Positions 1-5,327 of a stretch of DNA of 5,876 bases are shown piece by piece (position 1 is the stretch's first letter; every line of letters begins with the position of its first letter). Source of the DNA: Pseudomonadota bacterium (GTDB lineage Bacteria; Pseudomonadota; Gammaproteobacteria; Halothiobacillales; Halothiobacillaceae). A program made the translations under genes and the position numbers. Under the pieces are notes generated by a model, which saw nothing but the letters and a program-made list of their open reading frames with translations, was not told the DNA's origin and did no database searches. The stretch is from NCBI GenBank assembly GCA_021795795.1, contig JAJYPA010000512.1:1-5876 (forward strand), in the 5' to 3' direction.

Positions 1-100
1 CTCGAGCCGGGTTAGAGGCGGGTACACCCGGTGAGGGGTGGTGATACCGCTTACTGGAGATTCGGGTTGTCGCCCGGTCCTTTTCAACAGGTTCAAGCAT
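1..100 (-). CDS. Possible N-terminus of a gene leaving the left edge (doubtful)
   Basis: A minus-strand frame opening with ATG at 98-100 is free of stops to the window edge and begins MLEPVEKDRATTRISSKRYHH, then a Pro/Ser-rich stretch. The start has only a poor ribosome site (GGAT). A second minus frame, with an ATG at about 105, is also open to the edge (MVCLNLLKRTGRQPES), so open frame alone is not evidence. I prefer the first because its composition is more protein-like. Both may be chance. Confidence 0.2.
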   Translation of the reverse strand, partial: MLEPVEKDRATTRISSKRYHHPSPGVPASNPAR

Positions 101-195
101 ACCATCCGGCACACTCGGAAAAGATTCAAGACAGCAAAATTTTGAATGATAATAATGCCGTTATGTTTCAGATGGTGGTTGTATACCGCGGAAAG

Positions 196-214
196 CGGGA
201 TCAAATTGATCCCG
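196..214. promoter_or_regulatory. 19-bp perfect palindrome, candidate operator
   Basis: CGGGATCAA and TTGATCCCG flank a single central A, giving nine matched positions on each side. Palindromes of this length with an odd centre are typical of dimeric regulator sites, and it sits about 100 bases upstream of a possible minus-strand gene at the left edge. No promoter could be placed with confidence beside it, so the operator role is inferred. Confidence 0.35.
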
Positions 215-243
215 GCCGCATGTCGTCGTGGCTATGTTGGCAT

Positions 244-283
244 GGCCTTTCACCAGGGTGCGGTAACACCATCGTGAAAGGCC
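244..283. repeat. Perfect 10-bp inverted repeat enclosing a second hairpin
   Basis: GGCCTTTCAC at 244-253 and GTGAAAGGCC at 274-283 are exact reverse complements. Inside them GGTG (257-260) pairs with CACC (267-270) around a six-base loop, so a single transcript of either strand could form a coaxial hairpin with a small asymmetric internal loop. No U-tract follows on either strand, so it is not a terminator. It could be the core of a structured RNA, a protein-binding site or a cruciform-forming element. Confidence 0.5.
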
Positions 284-343
284 GCTTATCTGCGGGCCGA
301 TTGTTTTGGTGGGGTGGACGTCATCCTCGCCAATTGTGAGCGT

Positions 344-366
344 AAAAGACAAGCGCCGCTTTGTCT
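344..366 (-). terminator. Weak second terminator-like hairpin
   Basis: On the minus strand AGACAA pairs with TTGTCT, with a one-base bulge and an inner GC pair around a GGC loop, followed by TTT and then ACG. It could back up the imperfect terminator at 489-511, or end a short transcript made in 367-488. The short U-run makes this a weak call. Confidence 0.2.
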
Positions 367-483
367 CCCCGCCCCTGAAAAATGTTGGTTTAGCTTGATA
401 GCGCATTGATAAATTAGGAAATCGGAAATGTGTGGTCTATGTCTATCTGCCGCATACATCTGAACGGCGCTCGTCCAATTGCG

Positions 484-513
484 CAGTAAACCCCGTCGGC
501 GCGGCGGGGTTAC
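484..513 (-). terminator. Probable terminator hairpin after the 206-residue gene
   Basis: A GC-rich inverted repeat lies 25 bases after the stop of the 206-residue gene. AACCCCG pairs with CGGGGTT, and the stem extends to 10 positions with one mismatch on the minus strand (a T-G wobble if read on the plus strand). On the minus strand the stem is followed by TTTACTG, so the U-tract is weak. Position and stem fit a terminator of the minus-strand unit, but efficiency is doubtful and the plus strand would give a slightly better hairpin with no U-tract. Confidence 0.5.
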
Positions 514-536
514 TTGGCAAGACCGTCAGCTATGAA

Positions 537-1157
537 TTACTGATATTCGACCCATCCGATGACCTCATCCTGGGCATCCTGTATCTGTTGTTCAGTTGGA
601 TTGGTTGGTTTCCCATCTCCATCAACCAAGCGGCGAAGTAGAATGTCTCCTGCGTGGTCTACCTGTATTCGGTTCACCTTGAAGGTAACATCACTGCCTT
701 CAGGGTCGCCAACTTTCCATAGCAACTCAGTTTCAATCCAGTCCTGGTTGCGGTCATAATCCTGTAACCTGTCCTTGAGGGCCGCAACAAGGTCATCATT
801 GGAAAGAGGTGCGACGAGCAGATCCAGATCTTCCAGTTTGAGTTGACCCAGATCGTCGTAGGTCACATCTTCGAAACCGTAAACGACAGATTGTCTCACA
901 TCTGCCTTTACCTCAACGCCTACAGTTTCCAGTGAAAAACTGGTGTAGGCATGCCCGTCATCGCCAATATTGCCTTCTGCGCGAATGTCCATCCTGATAC
1001 TGGTTACTGCAGGGTTGGCCTCGAAAAAACCGTGCATATCAATGAACAACATGGTGGCGCCTGCGCGGTTAATAGCCTTGAGCGTATGCGACCGGATATT
1101 TTCCAGTGCTATGGCTGTGGCCGCTTCGGTTTTGTACAGCGTGCTGATATTTAACAT
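537..1157 (-). CDS. Unrecognised 206-residue acidic protein
   Basis: The start at 1155-1157 follows AAGGAAA, about 6 bases upstream, in the 31-base gap after the endonuclease IV-like gene, so the two are probably co-transcribed. The N-terminal 45 residues look helical (KTEAATAIALENIRSHTLKAI) and run into a hydrophobic strand, GATMLFIDMHGFFE (33-46). Residues 52-100 look like alternating beta strands, and 100-140 are strongly acidic with leucines (DDLGQLKLEDLDLLVAPL). The C-terminal end (TNPTEQQIQDAQDEVIGWVEYQ region) is helical and acidic. I see no signal peptide, membrane segment, catalytic motif or family I can name. It is the last confident gene before the hairpin at 489-511. Confidence 0.8.
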   Translation of the reverse strand: MLNISTLYKTEAATAIALENIRSHTLKAINRAGATMLFIDMHGFFEANPAVTSIRMDIRAEGNIGDDGHAYTSFSLETVGVEVKADVRQSVVYGFEDVTYDDLGQLKLEDLDLLVAPLSNDDLVAALKDRLQDYDRNQDWIETELLWKVGDPEGSDVTFKVNRIQVDHAGDILLRRLVDGDGKPTNPTEQQIQDAQDEVIGWVEYQ

Positions 1158-1188
1158 GACGGTTTCCTTATTGAGTAACTCGTGGATT

Positions 1189-1937
1189 TTAGGAGCGCTT
1201 GGCGCACTCCGGAGTTGTTCTCGTCCCTTCGTCGAAAATAACGGCGTTGGGCGTTATGTGTTTGAGCAGCGGCCACCAGAATTCCTGACCATTGCACAAG
1301 GCATGGGAATCGGAACGGCCATCATTGGCAGAAATGTGTACTTCCAGCGTCTGCGGGTAAGCGAGCAACTCAACCACCAGATCTTCTCGAAGACCGTATC
1401 GTCGCGAGAGAATGTTGAGATGGCTGAGGTCAATGGCCATGGGTGTTTCCTTGTCGTGCAGGACGGCCTCATACTCCTCCCAGGAGGACATGAGAAACGG
1501 GTTGCCTTTGGCCGGGTACAAACCCTCGACAGCGACGGGGATATTCAGGGTATCTCTCACGCGGGCCACGTTATCGAGCATGCGTGAGAGCGAACAGCCC
1601 TTGTTATCGATATTGCGACCGGCGTGGATGCTGTACGCCGTAGCCCCCATGGCGCGTGTGAGGGTAGCCAGTTTTTGAAAATACGGCCTGGAAACAGACC
1701 ATGGGGTGGAAGCGTCAATGATTCTTGGTCCTCGCCAATCCAGACGGACATTGGCGTGAGGACGCAATTTTGAAAACCGATGGCCTGCAGGTCATTGACG
1801 ACCTGTTCGTTCAAGACACCATGGTTTTGTGGGCAGATCTGCAGTTCCTCAGTTCCGTCCGCGAGCGCGAAAACGCGTTGTGCGGCACTGACAAAAGAAT
1901 AGCCGGGAAATGCCGCAAGGGAAGTGTTGCGTTGCAT
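1189..1937 (-). CDS. Endonuclease IV-like (AP endonuclease 2) TIM-barrel protein, broken by an apparent one-base frameshift
   Basis: Two minus-strand frames join to give one coherent protein of about 249 residues. The first runs MQRNTSLAAF to AIGFQ, and the second continues LRPHANVRLDW to ECAKRS. Adding one A to the A-run at 1768-1771 (or one T to the adjoining run) restores GFQKLRPHAN. The joined protein shows the full set of zinc-site residues of endonuclease IV in order: H61 (RPHAN), H105 (YSIHAG), E138 (AVEGL), D170 and H173 (IDLSH), H201 (EVHIS), D210 and H212 (SDSHAL) and E237 (FDEG). These match E. coli Nfo H69, H109, E145, D179, H182, H216, D229, H231 and E261. Nfo cuts abasic sites in DNA, but sugar isomerases share the fold, so substrate is uncertain. 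At 249 residues it is shorter than Nfo (285). The start at 1935-1937 rests on GGGGGAA, with a short spacer, and a nearby ATG nine codons upstream is possible. The 206-residue gene follows 31 bases after the stop. Confidence 0.7.
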
Positions 1938-1950
1938 GGTTCCCCCAAAA

Positions 1951-1980
1951 ATAAAAAAATCCATCGCAATCTCGATGGTT
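1951..1980 (-). terminator. Rho-independent terminator abutting the endonuclease IV-like gene
   Basis: On the minus strand CCATCG pairs with CGATGG (6 bp, loop AGATTG) and is followed by ATTTTTTTATTTTT. It lies 22 bases after the stop of the 70-residue gene. Its U-tract runs almost directly into GGGGGAACC and the ATG of the endonuclease IV-like gene, so there is no room for a promoter between them. The stem is short, so termination may be partial. That would let the downstream pair be read at a lower level. Confidence 0.7.
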
Positions 1981-2001
1981 TGTTGATTGAAGATATTTCC
2001 T

Positions 2002-2214
2002 TCAAACCTGTTCCAGGTTACAGGATAGGCAACTTTTTTCTTCGCCGTCACCGTCCCACCTCACTTTCACATAAAAGAACTTGCCACAAAGGCCGTTCTT
2101 TTTGGTAATGGTACCACACAAATCCACAACTTCTGGTTGGTCTGCGCTGCCTATTTTATCAATGAATTGCGATGAATACCGGACTCGCTGCCCTACTTCA
2201 GGGTTTGTGATCAT
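2002..2214 (-). CDS. Orphan 70-residue small beta-barrel-like protein with four cysteines
   Basis: The start at 2212-2214 follows AAGGAT with a 5-base spacer. An in-frame start 39 codons upstream has no Shine-Dalgarno and would lie in the promoter region. The sequence opens EVGQRVRYSSQF (6-17), a pattern typical of an SH3/KOW-like first strand. It then alternates short beta segments: CGTITKKN (33-40), FFYVKVRWDGDGEE (46-59) and a C-terminal SCLSCNLEQV (61-70). Cysteines 33, 43, 62 and 65 could form a metal site, although C62-x-x-C65 is the only close pair. I associate 'VGxxVRYSxxF ... V.W.... L..NL' proteins with plasmids and phages, without a known function. A terminator follows 22 bases after the stop. 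Confidence 0.8.
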   Translation of the reverse strand: MITNPEVGQRVRYSSQFIDKIGSADQPEVVDLCGTITKKNGLCGKFFYVKVRWDGDGEEKSCLSCNLEQV

Positions 2215-2280
2215 ACAATATCCTTGCAGCCATTTTGGCCGGTGAAGTGTGATAGACCTCGTTGACTTTCTGTCAGCCGA

Positions 2281-2310
2281 AATATAATGATCTCTTAGCA
2301 GAAGAGACAA
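2281..2310 (-). promoter_or_regulatory. Possible sigma-70 promoter for the 70-residue gene, with an inverted repeat in its spacer
   Basis: On the minus strand TTGTCT (2305-2310) and TATATT (2281-2286) are separated by 18 bases, in the gap between the PsiE-like gene and the 70-residue gene. The predicted transcript would start near 2274, giving a leader of about 60 bases. A perfect 6-bp inverted repeat (TCTCTT/AAGAGA, 2291-2307) overlaps the -35 edge and the spacer and could be a repressor site. The match is only fair, and read-through from the PsiE gene is also possible, since I see no strong terminator after it. Confidence 0.3.
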
Positions 2311-2337
2311 CAAGGAATATTTGATAATCATGCGAGC

Positions 2338-2772
2338 TTACGACTGAGTCGCGTCCCCATGTTTCGACGACTTCTTTAATGAATAAAAGATCCGAAGCAT
2401 CACAAAGATTACAGTCGCGATCTCTGCTGAAACGACAATTGGAAGGTTCCCATACAAGGCTAGAATGCTTTCCCTAACTGCGAACAGTATAGCCGTGTCG
2501 AGAATGAGCGCCACATTCAACCGTTGCTTGTCTTCTAGTCTGATGAATATTTGTGCGATCTCCAGCATGATCATAATGTCGAATGCTTCAGAAATGACGC
2601 TTCGCACATCAATAGCGTCTGATGGCACGGCCCACTCCAGTATTATCGACCAGACGTTCCCGATGAGGTGAAAAATCAGGACCGTGGTGAGTGCCAATAT
2701 GGACCATGCAATTACCAATTCGATAAGATGTATGAATTGGTCTAAGGCTCTCTTGGTGAAACTGTAGATCAT
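2338..2772 (-). CDS. psiE: PsiE-family (phosphate-starvation-inducible E) inner membrane protein
   Basis: The start at 2770-2772 is chosen because GGAGG sits 5 bases upstream. An upstream in-frame ATG at 2926-2928 would run through the 85-residue gene and add a basic, non-membrane extension. The 144-residue product has four hydrophobic helices, at about 14-38, 60-78, 86-107 and 110-131. It has the PsiE-family signature in the middle: an acidic/hydrophobic helix EAFDIMIMLEIAQIFIRLED (62-81), then a segment close to RLNVALILDTAILFAVRE (84-101), where the charged residues in helix 3 are typical. The basic tail LKKSSKHGD should face the cytoplasm. PsiE is induced by phosphate starvation in E. coli, but its molecular function is unknown. 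It is close to the family's usual length of about 130-150 residues. It follows the 85-residue gene by 13 bases. I am confident of the family and not of an orthologous role. Confidence 0.8.
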   Translation of the reverse strand: MIYSFTKRALDQFIHLIELVIAWSILALTTVLIFHLIGNVWSIILEWAVPSDAIDVRSVISEAFDIMIMLEIAQIFIRLEDKQRLNVALILDTAILFAVRESILALYGNLPIVVSAEIATVIFVMLRIFYSLKKSSKHGDATQS

Positions 2773-2785
2773 GTTACCTCCATTT

Positions 2786-3043
2786 TCAGGCAACTGTTTC
2801 GCCTGACGCGGCTCTAAACAATGCTTCGAGTCTTTCTGTGCAAACAGTTTCTGAAACCTCGACGTGCGCCACGGCTTCTGCTGGCGGCAGTACAGGCCCT
2901 TGCGGAATGAGTTTGATATCTTCCGCATCTACCCCCTCCGCGTCATAGTCAATGACAGCAGCGTCAATGGGCATATTGGAAAGAAGCGCGGTTATCAAGC
3001 CACCTTCCATGATGATGACAATCCTTGGCTTTTCGGTGTTCAT
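2786..3043 (-). CDS. Orphan 85-residue acidic protein, first gene of the PsiE unit
   Basis: The ATG at 3041-3043 is preceded by GGAGG with a 5-base spacer (TAAAC). Residues 6-17 form a hydrophobic strand, then a glycine turn (PRIVIIMEGG). The central block PIDAAVIDYDAEGVDAEDI (25-43) ends in an acidic turn, and the C-terminal 30 residues form a short Ala/Glu-rich helix. The pattern 'strand, GG, hydrophobics, then V-I-D-Y-D-x-E-G' resembles small uncharacterised proteins I associate with plasmids and phages. I cannot name a function. It looks soluble, with no signal peptide. Its stop is only 13 bases before the PsiE-like start, so the two are very likely co-transcribed. Confidence 0.85.
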   Translation of the reverse strand: MNTEKPRIVIIMEGGLITALLSNMPIDAAVIDYDAEGVDAEDIKLIPQGPVLPPAEAVAHVEVSETVCTERLEALFRAASGETVA

Positions 3044-3082
3044 GTTTACCTCCGTAAAAGAGTTGAGACGTTGATGTACAGA

Positions 3083-3132
3083 CCCGCGAAGATTGCGGGC
3101 GACTGTGGGACGCTTACCGTGTTAGGCAAGCG
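3083..3132 (-). other. Two consecutive hairpins in the leader of the 85-residue gene
   Basis: On the minus strand CGCTTGCC pairs with GGTAAGCG (8 bp with one G-U, loop TAACAC, 3111-3132). About 11 bases later CCCGC pairs with GCGGG (5 bp, loop AATCTTC, 3083-3099). Both lie in the expected 5' untranslated region, 40 to 90 bases before the start codon, and neither is followed by a U-tract. They could be a structured leader or protein-binding site. I do not recognise a known riboswitch, and pairings of this size can arise by chance. Confidence 0.3.
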
Positions 3133-3192
3133 ATTTGGTGGGTAGCATTAGAAAATTCCAGAATCCACTGGTCGGTTTTAAATTCAAAGTGT

Positions 3193-3218
3193 ATTGCCTA
3201 TTATGGATAATAGGTAAT
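3193..3218. promoter_or_regulatory. 26-bp imperfect palindrome, candidate operator upstream of the 85-residue/PsiE unit
   Basis: The arms CCTATTAT and ATAATAGG flank a two-base centre, and the symmetry continues with ATT/AAT outside a single mismatch, so 11 of 12 arm positions match. It lies just past the ATPase terminator and about 150 bases before the 85-residue gene. It is too AT-rich to be a good terminator and has no U-tract. Its size and symmetry suit a dimeric repressor site or a promoter-proximal hairpin. I found no convincing sigma-70 promoter overlapping it, so the role is inferred from symmetry and position only. Confidence 0.4.
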
Positions 3219-3232
3219 AATCTTCGTAGTAA

Positions 3233-3262
3233 ATAAAACCACACCCCGTATAAGGGGCGTGG
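3233..3262 (-). terminator. Rho-independent terminator of the ATPase gene
   Basis: On the minus strand a 9-bp stem, CCACGCCCC pairing with GGGGTGTGG (one G-U pair), has a six-base loop and is followed by TTTTATTT. It starts six bases after the ATPase stop codon. The stem is GC-rich and the U-tract interrupted by one A, so termination should be efficient. It separates the ATPase from the 85-residue/PsiE unit, which therefore needs its own promoter in 3044-3232. Confidence 0.85.
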
Positions 3263-3267
3263 CTGCT

Positions 3268-4893
3268 TCAAGCAAGTATCACTTTTATTGCACCATCTTC
3301 ACCGACAGTTACGAGGAAAGATTTCTCCTTGAGAGTGTTGTATCTTTTCAGCCCAATATCCAATAGCAGTTGCAATAGCAGCGCCGCAGGATCAGGGTTG
3401 CGTGCCTCCGAAACAAGACGGCCGAAAAGAGTGTCATCGTCCTCAAAGGCATCTTCGCAGTAGTCGCCATCGTCGAGATAATTGGACGCCTGGCGAACGG
3501 CGCCATAACCATTGGATGCGCCCGGTACATAGAATGTTTGTTCCTTTGAGTCGAATACGGTTTCATCGTAGGTGGTGATGATTTCGGTAAGAACACCCCC
3601 AACTTCAAATGATCCGCCCAGGGTGAGGGTGTCACCAAGAACGATATCTTCACTGCAGACAAAGCGTCCGTCGAACAAGATTGGCGGTTGCCGTTCGCTG
3701 AGTGCCATACTGATATCGTTTTTCAGGTGGTGAACGTAGGGGTGGACCCAATGTTCGCTGTCCAGTTTCGCCGTATCCACAATGATGCCGTCAAGAGCCT
3801 TTATGAGGGCCATATGCGGCATGTTTTCGGTGTCGTAACTTCCGTCATCGCCAGAAAACAACTTAACGGTGCCGTCAGCGACCGTGTTCATAGGTACCGG
3901 ATTGGTCGGCATATCAGTGACGCTGTTATCCAGATTGATATCAAGATCGGCAACATATCCAGTCACCACTGCGTTCGGTAGATAGGGCACGTCGTTAAGC
4001 AAATCTTTGCAGTAATGCAGACAAATGGTTCCGTAACGCCTGACGAATTCTTGACCCAGGTTATGGGCCAACATTCCTACCTTTACCTGACGCAACCGCT
4101 CTGCGTAGAGCTTGATGATGGCAGAGTGTATGGACAGCATCGCCCTGTCAGGATCAATCACCGAAGCACGATCGGGCAAGCGTCCGTAAAATTTCTCGGG
4201 ATCTAGATGCACCATGACAGCGTCTTCCCCGTTGTATCTGGTACCGAACCCGGCATGGATGGGTAATCCCTGCAGGTAGATCTTCAAGTTATGAAAAGTG
4301 TCGCGCAGGTTCCGGATATGCACCAGTCCGATCTCGGTTTTCGCCCAATGCATAGCGTCAACCGCATGATCGCTTTCGAGTGGATCATTGTCCTGATTCA
4401 GATAAACAGGAACAGGAAAACCTTTAACCGCGGACTGGAGAAACTGCACCGTTGGCATGTTGGCTGCGCCTTGCATGCGGATAAATGTCCCTTCGACACC
4501 GGGATGTGGTTCAACGGCGATATTATCAAAGGCGAGGGCGTCTTTGGTGATGACCTTCGCTTCGTGCTTGCGGCTGATGATGTGAATATTTTCGCAGGCA
4601 AAAAGACAACTGAGAAACCCCATACCATAAGGTCTTTCCTGATTGAGGATGTGTTCATCCCAGCCAGACTCCGAAATCGCAAACATGTGCTGCATGTCCT
4701 CAATTCCATGACCATCGTCGCTGATCGAGAATTCCTTTCGATCAGGATGCAACACGATATGGATCTTCGTGGCACCCGCCCGGCGGGCGTTTTGCAACAA
4801 CTCGGTGACCCAGGTGGTGCCGGTGGCGAAAGCCATTTTCAGGTTCCCGATCAGAGCTTTCTCGTTGACGGTTATTTTGACTACTGCATTCAT
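3268..4893 (-). CDS. Hsp90/GHKL-type ATPase with a long unrecognised C-terminal region
   Basis: The chosen ATG at 4891-4893 gives 541 residues and follows AAGGAG, five to seven bases upstream. An in-frame start 11 codons earlier would lie inside the terminator U-tract. Residues 1-140 carry the Bergerat ATP-binding fold: N-box E31-LLQN35-A, G1 box ISDDGHGI (57-64), a GxG lid element YGMGFLSCL (89-97) and a GTFIRM strand (135-140). E31 would be the usual Mg/catalytic glutamate. The order and spacing match HATPase_c_3-like proteins (Hsp90, MutL and MORC relatives) rather than histidine kinases, and no H-box or receiver domain is present. I cannot assign residues 150-541. They include a basic segment with RLPDRASVIDPDR (238-250), a helical segment (252-276), an acidic patch (472-487) and a leucine-rich helix (499-515). 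No membrane segments are visible. A chaperone-like or conformational ATPase is likely, but its partner is unknown. Confidence 0.9.
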   Translation of the reverse strand: MNAVVKITVNEKALIGNLKMAFATGTTWVTELLQNARRAGATKIHIVLHPDRKEFSISDDGHGIEDMQHMFAISESGWDEHILNQERPYGMGFLSCLFACENIHIISRKHEAKVITKDALAFDNIAVEPHPGVEGTFIRMQGAANMPTVQFLQSAVKGFPVPVYLNQDNDPLESDHAVDAMHWAKTEIGLVHIRNLRDTFHNLKIYLQGLPIHAGFGTRYNGEDAVMVHLDPEKFYGRLPDRASVIDPDRAMLSIHSAIIKLYAERLRQVKVGMLAHNLGQEFVRRYGTICLHYCKDLLNDVPYLPNAVVTGYVADLDINLDNSVTDMPTNPVPMNTVADGTVKLFSGDDGSYDTENMPHMALIKALDGIIVDTAKLDSEHWVHPYVHHLKNDISMALSERQPPILFDGRFVCSEDIVLGDTLTLGGSFEVGGVLTEIITTYDETVFDSKEQTFYVPGASNGYGAVRQASNYLDDGDYCEDAFEDDDTLFGRLVSEARNPDPAALLLQLLLDIGLKRYNTLKEKSFLVTVGEDGAIKVILA

Positions 4894-4910
4894 GCGGAAC
4901 TCCTTGTCGA

Positions 4911-4940
4911 AATAAAAAATCCACAATCGAATGACTGTGG
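4911..4940 (-). terminator. Rho-independent terminator after the 104-residue gene
   Basis: On the minus strand an 8-bp stem (CCACAGTC with GATTGTGG, one G-U pair) closes a four-base ATTC loop and is followed by ATTTTTTATT. This is a classic intrinsic terminator, 26 bases after the stop of the 104-residue gene. Its U-tract ends only a few bases before the Shine-Dalgarno of the ATPase gene, which leaves no room for a promoter between terminator and start codon. ATPase expression must therefore come from read-through, or from a promoter upstream of the hairpin whose transcripts pass it. Confidence 0.8.
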
Positions 4941-4966
4941 CTTGTGGTGTAGCTATTTATGGGTTA

Positions 4967-5281
4967 TTACGGTCGGTAGGATGCATATCCGCGAATGGGC
5001 GAATCGTCGCCGTCATAAACCACATTGGCGAGAACGATATTGCCCATGGATAACGAAATTCCGAAATGTTCTTCGTATGCTCTGAAGAACCTCGGCAGAT
5101 CGCAATCTTCTTCCAGGAAGACTTTCTCGTCTTTCTGGCAAGAACAAGGTGAGATCATGAATTCGATGTCAAGTTCTACCAGATCCCCGCGGTGCACCTC
5201 AAGCCAACCGTGTCCGCTATCGTTGTGAAATATGTATTTATTCCCCGCGAGCAGATCGTGGGGGGTGTGACTTATACTCAT
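4967..5281 (-). CDS. Orphan 104-residue protein with GHGWLEV and FLEEDCD motifs
   Basis: The ATG at 5279-5281 follows AAAGGATAGG, which ends about 7 bases upstream. The N-terminal half has a compact aromatic and glycine-rich block, YIFHNDSGHGWLEV (residues 16-29). A predicted beta segment with two cysteines follows (ISPCSC, 43-48), and then an acidic block, KVFLEEDCD (53-61), and a helix, FFRAYEEHFG (65-74). I associate the pair of motifs 'DxGHGWL...' and 'hhLEEDcD' with small single-domain proteins common in proteobacterial plasmids, integrative elements and phages, with no assigned function. That comes from memory. The protein should be soluble and cytoplasmic, since no signal or membrane segment is visible. 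It is the last gene before the terminator at 4911-4940. Confidence 0.85.
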   Translation of the reverse strand: MSISHTPHDLLAGNKYIFHNDSGHGWLEVHRGDLVELDIEFMISPCSCQKDEKVFLEEDCDLPRFFRAYEEHFGISLSMGNIVLANVVYDGDDSPIRGYASYRP

Positions 5282-5327
5282 TTGCTGACCTATCCTTTAT
5301 TGGCACTATGTCCAATGTGGTATCGTT

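Larger units (their letters stand above)
1..536. other. Region without a confident gene, rich in inverted repeats
   Basis: No reading frame here combines a credible start site with a protein-like sequence on either strand. What it does hold is a set of symmetric elements: a hairpin nest at 244-283, a 19-bp palindrome at 196-214, a CCGC/GCGG hairpin at 186-198, a CCGGGT/ACCCGG pair at 7-31, and the two terminator-like hairpins at 344-366 and 489-511. Plus-strand frames at 31-339 and 432-641 have no Shine-Dalgarno and unnatural composition, and the second runs antisense into the 206-residue gene. A minus-strand frame at 161-406 also lacks a ribosome site. The stretch could be a regulatory region, a non-coding RNA locus or a recombination or replication site, which cannot be told apart here. 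Confidence 0.5.

Noticed and set aside
88..106. A GTTCAAGC sequence resembling a tRNA T-loop.
   Set aside because: The flanking bases do not form the 5-bp stem and no acceptor or anticodon arm can be placed.
161..406. Minus-strand 81-codon frame in the left region.
   Set aside because: It has no ribosome site and a low-complexity, unnatural composition, and it runs through the hairpins at 344-366 and 244-283.
428..463. Plus-strand 11-residue leader-like ORF (MCGLCLSAAYI) preceded by AGGAAA and followed by the hairpin at 489-511, resembling an attenuator.
   Set aside because: No plus-strand gene follows, since the next sequence is the antisense of the 206-residue gene. The hairpin is better explained as the terminator of that gene.
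970..1587. Plus-strand open frame of 205 codons.
   Set aside because: It is antisense to both the 206-residue gene and the endonuclease IV-like gene, has no Shine-Dalgarno, and spans the spacer between them.
2773..2928. In-frame upstream start that would give the PsiE-like protein 52 extra residues.
   Set aside because: The extension is basic and unlike the family, overlaps the 85-residue gene, and lacks a ribosome site, whereas GGAGG lies at the right distance from the internal ATG.
4291..5085. Plus-strand open frame of 264 codons.
   Set aside because: It is antisense to the ATPase gene, whose ATP-binding motifs, ribosome site and terminator are all correct. It also crosses the terminator and the end of the 104-residue gene, and has no ribosome site.
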